From assembly GCF_905147045.1 (NCBI RefSeq), contig NC_065894.1, positions 8,035,501 to 8,099,500 on the forward strand: 64,000 bases of DNA, written 5' to 3'. Origin of the DNA: Nymphalis io. Its lineage: Eukaryota; Arthropoda; Insecta; Lepidoptera; Nymphalidae. Positions 24,801-35,312 of the stretch are shown here, in pieces. The position numbers and the translations under genes are program-made. The notes below the pieces were generated by a model, which was given only the letters and a program-made list of their open reading frames with translations, searched no databases and had not been told where the DNA came from. Each line of letters begins with the position of its first letter. The stretch's first letter is position 1.

Positions 24801-25913
24801 TTAAATATTTTTAACAGTAAGATTTTTTAAGACATATTTCAATTTTGCCATTAATATATGTTAGACAACCCCTTAGTTGTAATGTTACTATAATTTACTT
24901 TTAATTGTTAAAACAATAAACGATCTCATGTTTCCTTTTTAATAATATCTCATTGTTAAAAACTAATATTAGATTTTTTACAGAGCAAGTCGGCAAAATA
25001 GAGCAGGGAAAGTTCTTAGAAGAGAGGAACGTTATGTGTTACATCGCCTGCATATACTCCATGACTCAAGTTGTAAGTTTTTTTTTTCATCATTAATTAT
25101 TTGCAAACAAATTGTGTTTGCTATTATACTAAAATTGACCCATGTGGACGAGGTTCAAGTACGTCTGTCTGTATTATCTTTGATCTTCTCTCTTTTTGAA
25201 TAGATGCTTAAATAACGGATTTTAAAATAACAGTAAATTAGAGGATCTGTTTATAATTTATTTTAAATTGCATTTAATATTAAGAAATAATAACTAAAGT
25301 TTCGATTCAGCCAAGATTGAACAAAAACCTCATTGTAAAGTACTAAATGCTCTTTGTAAAGTACCTACCTGAATAACTGTAACATCGAAATCTAAATTAC
25401 AATTAATTAATTTGCAAAGTAAAAAACATGAAAACATTGTAAGATAATTTTTCAATCTGTTAGTAGCGTTGGCAAATAAATAATTCATAACATTTTTTAT
25501 CGGACTTTAAATTACCTTCCTGTTGTTTAGACTTATATAGTTTTTATACGATTTTAAAATTTTAACAAATCTTAGATCTTAGAATAAAATTAAATCTTGC
25601 ATCTTTGAGAAAAATTGGCGTGTTGTAGATAAAAAACAATAAACTAAGCTATGAGGCAGTAATAAAACAAGTGGATCTGATGTTTCCGCCCGATATGAAA
25701 GACGCGGTGAAGGCTGCCGCAGCAAAATGCAAAGATATTGGTATGAAATCTATTTTACAAAAAATGTTTTTAAAATGTCTATAAATAAATTTATGATAGT
25801 GGTAATGAAGAGTGAATTTTTCAGGTAAGAAATATAAAGACATATGTGAGGCTTCGTATTGGACAGCCAAGTGTATGTATGATCACGATCCGCAAAATTT
25901 TGTATTTCCTTGA
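18819..25913 (+). CDS. ABPX-like odorant-binding protein (ABPX-2), transposon-expanded intron 1
   Basis: Five exons: 18819-18884 (signal peptide, MKYSFVYSVLVISL), 24599-24674, 24984-25072, 25629-25740 and 25825-25913. They join in frame to 143 residues. Cysteines fall at about 39, 66, 70, 111, 122 and 131, and the protein ends FVFP, as in antennal binding protein X. The role is secreted transport of small hydrophobic ligands (family knowledge). It is closest by eye to ABPX-4: both share MTRQQLKNS, KNDVTE and YKDICEASYWTAKC. Intron 1 is 5.7 kb and contains the Tc1 element and the RTE element, both after the GTGAGT donor at 18885. I assigned the signal exon because it is the only ATG-plus-hydrophobic exon of matching phase upstream and has a TATA box. 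AATAAA overlaps the stop. Confidence 0.85.
18974..20530 (-). mobile_element. Tc1-type DNA transposon with visible inverted repeats
   Basis: The left end cactggcctccaaaaaaatc is matched in inverted orientation by the right end (read inward ctctggccgccaaaaaaatc). Both continue with gacccacc. A TA dinucleotide flanks each side (18972-18973 and 20531-20532), the Tc1/mariner target site. Length is 1557 bp. It carries one transposase frame on the minus strand and lies in intron 1 of ABPX-2. Confidence 0.92.
19242..20219 (-). pseudogene. Tc1 transposase, inactivated
   Basis: The frame is open from 20219 down to the stop at 19242 except for one TGA at 19727-19725. An N-terminal helix-turn-helix (GLSQRNVARTLKLS) leads into GRGRVTNPTDDRF. 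The catalytic triad is visible: FSDES, MHDNARPHVA and DLNPIEHLW, with 34 residues between the second D and the E, the DD34E spacing of Tc1. Damage: no ATG at the expected start (a stop precedes the open frame), roughly 20 residues apparently missing between AVDVQ and NPYKPATGP, and the TGA within CCI*ETVRFGGGS. The protein should not be functional. Confidence 0.88.
21060..24236 (-). mobile_element. RTE-like non-LTR retrotransposon, nearly full length
   Basis: The minus strand reads a G-rich 5' leader (24236-24044), an apurinic-type endonuclease and reverse transcriptase region (24043-21080), then a short 3' end with TGATTGATTG-type repeats (21079-21060), as is usual for RTE elements. The base composition is far more GC-rich than the flanks. 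The 8-mer tataatta occurs at both borders and might be a target duplication, but the flanks are so AT-rich that chance is likely. It lies in intron 1 of ABPX-2. Confidence 0.88.
21080..24043 (-). pseudogene. Endonuclease/reverse transcriptase of the RTE-like element, inactivated
   Basis: From ATG 24043: endonuclease motifs GLSEVRRQG, MGDFNAKVG, RNEIDFI and GSDHRLV; then reverse transcriptase blocks NNKSPGDDG, NYRPISLL, EQAGFRSGYSTVDH, DYEKAFDSI and RRGVRQ; then the C-terminal region to a stop at 21080. Two in-frame TGA codons occur between the domains (after ELMRK near 22916 and after TRRDL near 22830). A one-base insertion near 22215-22225 shifts the frame after TVDHIQ. A one-base loss near 21848-21850 shifts it back inside the (F/Y)ADD catalytic motif, where only ADDIVII remains in the restored frame. 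Not translatable as one protein. Confidence 0.88.
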
Positions 25914-25942
25914 ATAAAAAAATAATAAATTGTTCAATAAAC

Positions 25943-26178
25943 TGTACAGTTTAAAAAAAATCTTTTATTTATTACATTAAGGCATTCAACATAAACACTG
26001 AGTAATTTAATTGAATTTATTTGTATGTCTTGTTCATAGTCTTTATTTAGATTCATAGAATTGAAAAAGAAGTAATATGATTATTTATTCAATAGTGATC
26101 ATAGCGATTATTCTTTTCATTTAAAGTAAGGTTTAATCACAGTTATATTATTTGTTATAAATATAGTTATATATATTA
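25943..26178. other. Spacer after ABPX-2
   Basis: AT-rich spacer downstream of the second AATAAA of ABPX-2. Nothing recognised. Confidence 0.4.
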
Positions 26179-26241
26179 AGTGTTGCGATTCAAAACCAAT
26201 GGTCAGGAGACACTGAGAAAAACATACTTAATCCTTTTTAT

Positions 26242-26432
26242 TTTATCGCTGGAAAATTACGCGTTACGCGTTTCCCCCACGGGAACAGTGGAGGAAATGT
26301 GGGGCTCGCCGGTGTCCGAGGAGCCAAATGCGCCCGGAACATCAGAATCTCCACTAAAAAACCAGCGGTACCCTTTCCGTCTTAGCGAGGAGCGCCACAG
26401 GATCGCTTTCGCATGCTACCGTGAATATAATT
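26242..26432 (-). repeat. SINE-like family C, longer copy
   Basis: Read on the minus strand it has the 'ggtagcatgcgaaagcgatc' head, an internal 'tccgaggagccaaatgcgcc' region (quoted on the plus strand), and the 'ccagcgataaaat' tail next to an A-rich run. It contains the sequence missing from the shorter copy at 4105-4215. No clear target duplication. Confidence 0.6.
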
Positions 26433-26878
26433 AATTCTGAGGGAAGTTTGTGTCCATATCAAAGTAATGCTATTTCATTTATAGTTGTTCATCTCGCTAA
26501 GTTAAACAGAAAGACAGTTTGTATAAAAAAAATTCTTAAGCTCGTATGTAATATATCATACATAGATATATCGTACACAAGGAGAAGGTAATGACGGGTC
26601 TATTTTTTTCCTTTATTCGTTTTTTGTTTTTGCTTGAAATTGATTTTATGCATTATATAAATTCATCATGTAAATATATTCATCATAACCTTCGTTTCAC
26701 ATACTACCGTCATCCCGCTAAAACTTGAAGGTATTTTAGTACGAAAAGTAACTAAGAACAAGTAATAACATTTGCAAGGGATATAATACACTTGAGCGTA
26801 TTAAAATAAGATTCTTTTATAGCCAGAGATAGAGAAGAAAGAAAGATAAAAGCATACAAAATAGATGGAATATAATAC

Positions 26879-27166
26879 TGGTGGTAGGGCTTTGTGCAAG
26901 CTCGTCTGGGTAGGTACCACCCACTCATCATATATTCTACCGCAAAACAGCAATACTTGATATTGTTGTGTTCCGGCTTGAAGGGTGAGTGAGCCAGTGT
27001 AATTACAGGCATAAGGGACATAAAATCTTAGTTCCCAAGGTTGGTGGCGCATTGGCTATAAGCGATGGTTGACATTTCTTACAATGCCAATGTCTAAGGG
27101 CGTTTGGTGACCACTTACCATCAGGTGGCCCATACGCTCGTCCACCTTCCTATTCTATAAAAAAAA
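26879..27166 (-). repeat. SINE-like family B, full-length copy
   Basis: The minus strand begins after an A run and proceeds 'tgggccacctgatggtaagt', 'catcgcttatagccaatgcg', 'ccaccaaccttgggaac', 'cactggctcactcaccctt' and 'gagtgggtggtacctaccc' to 'gcacaaagccctaccacc'. It is almost identical over most of its length to the copy at 52557-52850. Confidence 0.88.
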
Positions 27167-27576
27167 AAATGGAAAAAAGCAACCTGTTGTTGATCATGTT
27201 TATCGGCTTATTTTCAATATTTAAATAGTTAGTCTATTTAGTATTTTTAAAAATCAATCTATCGTGATCTTTGATTTTATTCATATGAAACATAATTAAC
27301 TATTTAAAGACACTACCGTATTCTTACTTGATTCGTGTTTAAGAGGTTAACAACACAAAATTAGTTAAATTTTCAAATACAAATTATATGTTCAACCAAC
27401 GGACAACGTTTAGTTAATGTATAATTATCTTTACTAAACATAGGGTCTTCATAAATTGCTAAATGATTTTTCAAAAGTTCCTGCTACGCTAATTTATGTT
27501 GTATGGATTGTGACTCCAGTTCTTTAACAGCTTCTGAAGATTCCATTTACGGAGTTGGTATCCTCATTACTTGAAA

Positions 27577-29068
27577 ATGAATTACAAAATTATTATCTTA
27601 TTTTATTTTTCGTTTACGGTTTCAAACTTTGTTATTGGTGTAAGTGGTTTAAAGAATATTTTTATTTATTGTTATTGAAAACAGTCTGATAAAAACGAAA
27701 TTAATTTGCAAATAGATGTCGAGGGCTCAACTAAAGAAGACAATGACGATTATGAAAAATCAGTGTATGCCAAAAACTGGTGTTACTAATGGTATGAAAA
27801 CTTTTTTTTGTTTAAACTCCTTTCAATAAGATATTATATTATTATTATATATTATATTATATTATATATATATATATATTGTATTTATTTAAGTATTTCG
27901 TTCTCGAATTATAGATTATGTTAATGTTTACAGAAAATATTCAAAATAGTATTTTATTATTGTAGATAAAGTTGGTAAAATCGAGCAAGGAGTATTTATA
28001 GAAGACCATGATGTAATGTGTTACATTGCGTGTGTATATAAAACTATCCAAGTTGTAAGTATAGTTTACTTCACGCAGGGTAGCAGACTTTTACGCTCGT
28101 CCGACGCTAACCCTTCTTGGTAATGTTTTTGCTGACGGGCTGATTCCCTGAAAATATACAGGTGGTCAAGGCGATTTACCTCGATTTATAAATGCGATTG
28201 ACTAAAATTACCTTAGTTGGCACCGATATTATCTTACGACGCCCAATCAACCACTCGATATAGGATGGCTTTATTTTTCTCTGCCCTAAACCACACGTCA
28301 TGGTTGTTTTATATATCATTTTGATTATGGATATGAAAATAATTCAGTAATCGCATAATTGTTTTTTTTAATATAAAAATATTTCAATAATTGCATATAA
28401 ATCATTTCAGGTAAAAAATAATAGGTTAGATAAGGACTTGATTTCGAAGCAAATTGATATCCTTTATCCAGTGGAAATTAGGGAACCAGTTAAGAAATCT
28501 GTGGCAAAATGCATTTTAGTTCGTAAGTTTGTTTTGATTTTCAAAAGTTACATTTTAAATTTAAAAAAATTATGTATATTTTACCGTAACCGTAACAGCC
28601 TGTGAATGTCCCACTGCTGGGCTAAAGGCCTCCTCTCCTCTTTTTGAGGAGAAGGTTTGGAGCTTATTCCACCACGCTGCTCCAATGCGGGTTTGTGGAA
28701 TACACATGTAGCAGAATTTCAGTGAAATTAGACACATGCAGGTTTCCTCACGATTTTTTTCCTTGACCGAGATGAATTATAATAAAAAATAAAGCATATG
28801 AAAATTCAGTGGTGCTTGCCCGGGTTTGAACCCACGATCATCGGTTAAGATTCACGCGTTCTTACCACTAAGCCATCTCCGCTCGTATCTTTTATATATT
28901 ACAATTTAATAGTTTATTAAAAATATTTTTTAAAGAATTAATCGATTATAATAAAGGCAAATGAATGAAATACTTTCAGAAACTAATTACGAAGACGCAT
29001 GTGAAGGAATATATCATGCAGCGAAGTGCCTGTATGAAGACAATCCCGCCAATTTTATATTTCCTTGA
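27577..29068 (+). CDS. ABPX-like odorant-binding protein (ABPX-3)
   Basis: Five exons: 27577-27639 (signal peptide, MNYKIIILFYFSF), 27716-27791, 27966-28054, 28411-28522 and 28980-29068. The 76/89/112/89 pattern is kept and all phases join, giving 142 residues. Six cysteines are present (KNQC, MCYIAC, AKC, DAC, AKC), with the C5-C6 interval of eight residues, and the C-terminus is FIFP. It is the most divergent of the three plus-strand ABPX copies: the segment before C5 reads QTNYED rather than KKYKD, and EGIYHAAK replaces EASYWTAK between C5 and C6. Intron 4 carries a family A SINE, and intron 2 an AT microsatellite. Function by family: secreted small-ligand carrier. Confidence 0.88.
27828..27882. 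repeat. AT-rich microsatellite
   Basis: Runs of tat/tta units pass into (ta)n in intron 2 of ABPX-3. Confidence 0.8.
28598..28884 (-). repeat. SINE-like family A, full-length copy
   Basis: On the minus strand: the tRNA-like head with 'gatggcttagtggtaagaac' and the B-box-like 'gggttcaaacccgggc', the body 'gaattttcatatgctttatt', and the tail 'aggcctttagcccagcagtg'. It lies in intron 4 of ABPX-3. Confidence 0.88.
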
Positions 29069-29654
29069 AAATATTTAACCATCTTTTTATATTTGAATAT
29101 TTTTTTAAGATTAATAAAAATATCTTGTATAGTAGTGAAACTTTGTGTAAACGAAAATATATAATATAATTATCTAGTAATTTTTCTTAAACTTAAAATA
29201 CAAATAAAATTAAAAATCTATTTATTTTCCTTAAACATCTCATAATTCAACATTTTTAAAAATAAGTAATCTATTCATAATAATAAAAAACCGGCCAAAA
29301 ATCACACACAGGGAAGGATATGGAGGATGTTTGCTGTTAAAATATAAAATAGATTTAGTAAATAGAGAGTTTTTAATAAAACGATTTAAATACACATATA
29401 CAAAATCTTAAATTTTATAAACATAATAATTTGACAAAAACTTGAAAAGTTACACTAACGCATACTTAATGCGTTTTAATGACTCCCGGCTTACTCTTCC
29501 CTTTAAATGAGTTTTAAGTCGAGTGGCGATCCCAAAGGAAACACCGACAGGATTTAGAACTTGCACTTTTATCTGAATTTCGCGACTTCCCACCATTAAC
29601 GCTGTTAAGCGACAAGGCCACTAGCGAAAATAATTAAAAAAAAATTATAACAAT

Positions 29655-30004
29655 AATGTCCTCCAGACCGATTTCGGCCACGGCGGCCAATCTTAAGAGA
29701 GATTAACCAACTACACAGGAGATAATATAGAGCACAAGTGTGTGCGCAAACACAGGTGCACTCATTATTCCCTAACTCTCATAATCCGATGAGACGGCAA
29801 TCCGACACGACCGGAAAGAGTTCATGCGCAGAACCAACGGCTTTACGTGCTTTCCGAGGTACGGAAATGTACACACTTCTAACTTCCAGACTCTGGGCTG
29901 CTACTGAGAATTTTCTGATAGAAAAGCCCAATAATATTTTATTAGCCCAACCGGGGAATTGAACCCAGGACTTCCGGGTTTGCACTAGACCAACGAGGCA
30001 GTCG
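29655..30004 (-). repeat. SINE-like family D, long copy
   Basis: The minus strand starts with a tRNA-like head (tcgttggtctagtg and ggttcaattcccc), followed by 'taataaaatattattgggct', 'aaagcacgtaaagccgttgg' and 'ttggccgccgtggccgaaat'. The A- and B-box-like segments suggest a tRNA-derived SINE. Related sequence may continue left to about 29480. Confidence 0.7.
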
Positions 30005-30220
30005 AATAAAAAAAAAGTATATGTTCATAACCAATGGCCTTATGAAATCTGGACCGAATGTATAATTGATAAGGTAAACAGATAAAGTACTAATCAAAGA
30101 AAACAAATACATAGATTTGTCTCGTAAAGACTAAGGTAAGCTATAATCAACTTGTCTTTATAACTCTGGGATCGCTTCATGCGTTCATATGTTGGCTCGA
30201 GTCTAAGCAAACTGAGTGAA

Positions 30221-33200
30221 ATGGATCGAAAAGATTTTTCTTTATTAATAATTCTTATAGTTCTGGCCAGCGGCACGGACAGTGTAAGTTTAAGTATATT
30301 TACTATATTTTCTATAAAAATTATGTAAAAGTAAAAATTTCAAGATTAACAAAATTATCTTTTGTTTGATTTTAATAATGAGTGGCTTTACTTATGAACG
30401 TTTTTTTAATGGCTGTTTAATTTAACACAGATTTATCTTTTTCTGTCATTATTGATTTGACATTTGAAAGAAGAAAACATAGAATTATTTAACTAATCAC
30501 GCGCTAAACAACATTTTTGGGTAAAACCGAAGATAATACGGGATATGTGCTGTCGAAATTTTGATAGTGATATTAGAATAAATTTGTATACAAGCTTAGT
30601 AGTACTAGGTAACTAGGTGATAAAATCATTTCATTTTTACTTGTAAAATTATATATAAATATATGATATATTTATATATATATATAAATGAATGGTTCTG
30701 ATAAATCCTTAACGAATTAAACATTATCAAAACTGTAGACTATTAACAATTTTTTAGATATTAATATATTTTATTTTATATATTATTTATTTTATAGATA
30801 TTTTTTTCAAAGATATGTAAACTGATGTCTTTTGTCTATCACAATAGCTATTGTTACAAAACTAGCGCGATTTGAGTTTATATATTGGTGAACCTAATTT
30901 CTTAAAATTACATGTAACTCATTAAAATGTATCATTATCTTGATTACACCCAATTTGATGTGTACTTCATGCGCCAGTAAATAACTATTATTATACGCCT
31001 ATGTAGTAGCATTTAAGTTTCATTTGATCTGTAATCTTTAAAACATTTTGTTGTAATTTTCTATAATTTTATACGCTTCGTTATTTTAAAATGTTGATAT
31101 TCTTTTAGATGACAAGGCAACAATTAAAAAATTCATCTAAAATGTTGAAAAAAAATTGTATGGGCAAGAACGATGTCACAGAAGGTAAATCATGTTTTTT
31201 TTTTAAGTAATATTATAAAAGTGTAAATTGTTAAATGTTAAAGTAGTAATTGTCAATGTTATAAAATCTGTGGTGCTAATCATTATCATAACGAATGCGA
31301 CGTGAAAATCGCATGTTCCGTGTTTAAATGTTCTTGAATTCTAATTACAAAAATAAAAAGAGTTCTATATAGCCTATTCCAGTCGAAAAACGAGTACATA
31401 TGCACTACAAAATAAATAGTCCAATAACATATTTTTCAGATTTGGTGGGAGATATTGAAAAAGGAAAATTTATCCAGGACAAAAATGTCATGTGCTATAT
31501 TGCATGTATTTATCAAATGTCGCAAATTGTACGTAAAAAAGGTTTATATTTAATTTGATAAAAAAAATATGTACATAAATAAAAATCAAGAATTATCTCA
31601 ATTTTATAAGTCCTTATGTAAGTACGTGTATTATATATTAATCAGTTATAAAAATGATCTATTAATAAATTGTATTACATACGAGAACTGCACGATTTGC
31701 TTTATTACGTAGATCACGATTAGTTGAAATTAATGTAGGTAGGTCTATTTATATATAATAGATATATTTAAAGGTTCTATCTATTTATTACGTTTGCGAA
31801 ATCAAAATTATTTATCAACTATCAGCGTCATAGCTAGCTAGCTAAGGGCTAGACAGGCGAGTGGCAGCCAGGTGTGCAACTTTTAGGGTCAAAACACAAA
31901 ATTGCGAATCGGCGTGATGTGAATTCGTAATATAGTGCTGCGAAGCGAATAATTGCGATGTGATTTCGTGTGGCTAGGCGTGTCTACCTTGTTTCAGGTA
32001 AACATATTGACATCACCTACGAATCAATTTGCGAGTTCTTACGATGCGTCGTGCGACTTCACACATTTCTGCGTTACGACGTCGCATTGTATTTTTGTAT
32101 CTCGGCTCATAGTGGGGCGTATTTTATAGGTCCACAGCCTGACGGCCGCTAGGCCGCAGTCACACGCAATGAAACATTATGCTAACACAAATAAAATAAA
32201 TAATACTTAAGATAGGTGCCATGGCATTGAACAAACTCGCGTTGTATTATGTCCCTTCATATATAGAGTACTAAGAACTATTTTTATGCCTAATCAATTA
32301 CACTTTCAAATTAATTGTGTCGCTATTCCGTGTTAAAGGCGTTCATGACCTTAACTACGACGCTGACAACTATATCAACATCCATCGCATATAATCACCA
32401 TGTACATTATGTACGTAACCAAGTTGTCATCTTGTATGACAAGTCGTATGTTTTATCAATTCTAAGACAACGCTACAGTCAGTAAACAGAAACTACTGTC
32501 CTGTATACACAGACACGATGCCATTATATTTTCGTTATACGTATCGGAATGCGCAGGAAAATCCGACACATTAAACAAAAAAAAAAATATAGAGTTCATT
32601 GGCATTTATAAAAAATACATAATAACAAATCGATTTGGTAGGCTCTTTGTATTATATGCTATGTTTTGTTTAAGGTAAAAAATAACAAGTTAAACTACGA
32701 AGCCTCAATAAAACAAGTAGACATTATGTTTCCCGTCGACATGAAGGACGCCATGAAATCTTCCATTGAAAAATGTAAAGATATATGTAAGTACTTTAAT
32801 ATTCCCAAAAGTGGTATTTTGATTTTAAAATAGCTAATATACGAGTACATATCAATTAGTATATTATATAATAAACTATTATTTTATCAAAATGGTACTG
32901 AATATGAAATTAAATAAAACGTTTGTATTAAACTAAGTTCATAATTTAATATATTTAATCAGTTGTATCTGTATGATTATGACGTAATCATCATCAATGT
33001 CTATTGCATAATACATTATAAATGTTTAGACACATTAATGTTGGTCTGTTTTTTATAGCCATTAATTTTGTTTTCGTTTTTACAAATTAATTATTATGTA
33101 ACATTAATTATTACAAAACAGTAAGGGTATTTAAAAATAGATATTTAATTAAATTATTTATATCGTCCATACTTTTCTTTATATTATATTTTTATATCGT

Positions 33201-33597
33201 ATACAATAAGTATTGAATTATAAATATATATAATAGAGTGGATGTAATAAAAGTATGTCATTATTTTTTTATTTTTTTACGATATTCGGACATGATATAT
33301 ACCAATTTCATCAACGGATAACTACTAAGTTTCTTGCCGGTTCTTCACGGTGGAATCAACATTTCAAACCGGTTGTAACTTTTAAAACAATCCTATAATA
33401 GGTATAATATGAGTATTAAAATGTGCTTCTAAATGCTTACATGAATAAGGTATGTTTAGATTTAGATCAGATAATGTGTTTTAATTGTGTTTTTTTTTTA
33501 TTTCGCAGCTAAAAAATACAAAGATATATGTGAAGCGTCATACTGGACAGCAAAATGTATATACGAAGATAATCCAAAGAACTTTGTATTTCCGTAA
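30221..33597 (+). CDS. ABPX-like odorant-binding protein (ABPX-4)
   Basis: Five exons: 30221-30283 (signal peptide, MDRKDFSLLIILIVLAS), 31109-31184, 31440-31528, 32675-32786 and 33509-33597, giving 142 residues. The 76/89/112/89 exon pattern, six cysteines (KKNC, MCYIAC, EKC, DIC, AKC) and the terminal FVFP match the other ABPX copies. It is very close to ABPX-2 in exons 2 and 5 (MTRQQLKNS; KKYKDICEASYWTAKC), suggesting a fairly recent duplication. Donors are GTAAGT, GTAAAT, GTACGT and GTAAGT. Intron 3 contains an unusual, less AT-rich block at about 31835-32165. Function by family: secreted carrier of small hydrophobic ligands in sensory or other fluids. Confidence 0.9.
31835..32165. repeat. 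GC-richer block, possible non-autonomous transposon
   Basis: Inside intron 3 of ABPX-4, about 330 bases are rich in CG dinucleotides and in gcgaat/gcgatg/gacgtcgc-like words, unlike the flanks. No terminal inverted repeats or target duplication were found by eye, so identity is open. Confidence 0.3.
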
Positions 33598-34393
33598 TAA
33601 TATTCAAATTAAACTAATTGTTACTAATATTTTATGAACTACAATATGTAATAATTATAAATTATACTTACTTTGTAAAAAGATTCACGATTACACTTTT
33701 TTTTTTAATTATAATGTTATCCTACCATTTATTTAATTTATTTAATTATAAAAATATGATACAAATAAAAATTATACATTTTTACATTTATTTTGTTAGT
33801 TGAATCTATTTTTTATGGATTTGATTTATTTTCGTATAACAATGAATTTTTCTCTAACCAAGAAAAAATAAATTCTAATTATGATATAGCATTTACGGTC
33901 GAACAATCATTAAGTATATTATAGAGAATAAAGCTGTTTAATAGTTATATTCTAGTATAAATTGTGTTTCTTTTCAATAAGAACTAGATAAAGCTGATTA
34001 ATTAATTCAAATAAATCTTATAGCTAACAATGAAACAGACACATAAATTTGGCGGATTTTTAATCAATTTGATTTTCCTTCAACATTGGCAGATAACATT
34101 GAAGGTTAAGTAGATATTCACAAAAAGTTGGATTCAACGAGATTCTTAGTAACGAATCACATTGTCATGTTTCCTTTGCTGTCTAGTGTATAATTGTAGA
34201 GTTCTCGTGACTTGCAATTATATCAAGGTACAGGTTATTTAAAAGATGTAGGTATTCTTTTATCATGCATACTTGTGTTCAGTATACATTATTAAAATTA
34301 GCATTATTGTTTAACAAGAAATACAGTAAATAAATAATTATTTATTTATTTGCATTCCTAATTAGTTTTATATGTGTGTTGTATATTAAAATT

Positions 34394-34655
34394 AATACAA
34401 ATTAAGCATATGACAATTCAGTGGTGCTTGCCCGGGTTTCCCCACGAGCATAGGTTAAGATTCATGCGTTTTAACCACTAGGCCTTTGTGCTAATAATTC
34501 ATGTCGTGCTTGACGTTAAAGGAAAACATCGTGAGGAAACCTGTATGTGTCTAATTTCACTGAAATTCTGCCACATGTGTAATTCACTAACACGCATTGG
34601 AGCAGAGCGGTGGAATAAGTTCCAAACCTTCTCCTTTCATTCCCAAGCTGTTACT
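34394..34655. repeat. SINE-like family A copy with inverted head
   Basis: 34394-34487 reads as the family A head in minus orientation (from 'attaagcatatgacaattca' to 'taaccactaggcc'). It is followed directly by 34488-34655, the body in plus orientation ('aattcatgtcgtgcttgacg', 'cgtgaggaaacctg', 'gcattggagcag'). Head and body point in opposite directions. Confidence 0.75.
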
Positions 34656-35015
34656 ACCACTTACTATATTAAAATACAAGATTTGTTCTTTTTAATTAGA
34701 AAATTGATTGATTTAATTTATATACAAGATTGAAATTTATATGAAAACAAAGAAGGGCAGGAATCTTCTTTGATATTTTCACCTAAAAGAAAATGTTTTG
34801 AAAATATTTCTATCTACGATTTCTGATATCGATAAGTCGTAGTCAATATATGAAAATTTTACGGGGCGCGAGGGAAATGTGGAACATCCAAATTAATGCT
34901 TATCGAAAGAATTTATCATTAAAGAAAACCAAATGGAATGATATAAATAATAACATAGGGTTTTGTTAGTAAATATTAAATATTTTTCCTATTGATACAA
35001 TATTACTATTATAGA

Positions 35016-35312
35016 CGAGGTGGCCCAGTGGTAAGAACGCGTGAATCTTAACCGATGATCATGGGTTCAAACCCAGACAAGAACCACTGTATTTTCATAT
35101 GCTTAATTTGTGTTTATAATTCATCTCGTGCTTTACGGTGAAGGAAAACATCTTGAGGAAACCTGCATGTGTCTAATTTCAATGAAATTCTGCCACATGT
35201 GTATTTCACCAACCCGTACTGGAGCAGCGTGGTGGAATAAGCTGCAAACCATCTTAAAAAAGGGAGAGGAGGCCTTTAGCCCAGCCGTGGGATATAATTA
35301 ATAAGTATAATA
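35016..35312 (+). repeat. SINE-like family A, full-length copy
   Basis: Head 'ggtggcccagtggtaagaac' with 'gggttcaaacccagac', body 'cttaatttgtgtttataatt', tail 'gaggcctttagcccagccgt' and an A/T-rich end. Confidence 0.88.

Noticed and set aside
26180..26434. 84-codon plus frame
   Set aside because: It is the antisense reading of the family C repeat.
29738..29985. Overlapping open frames on both strands
   Set aside because: They fall wholly inside the family D SINE-like repeat and show no protein family.
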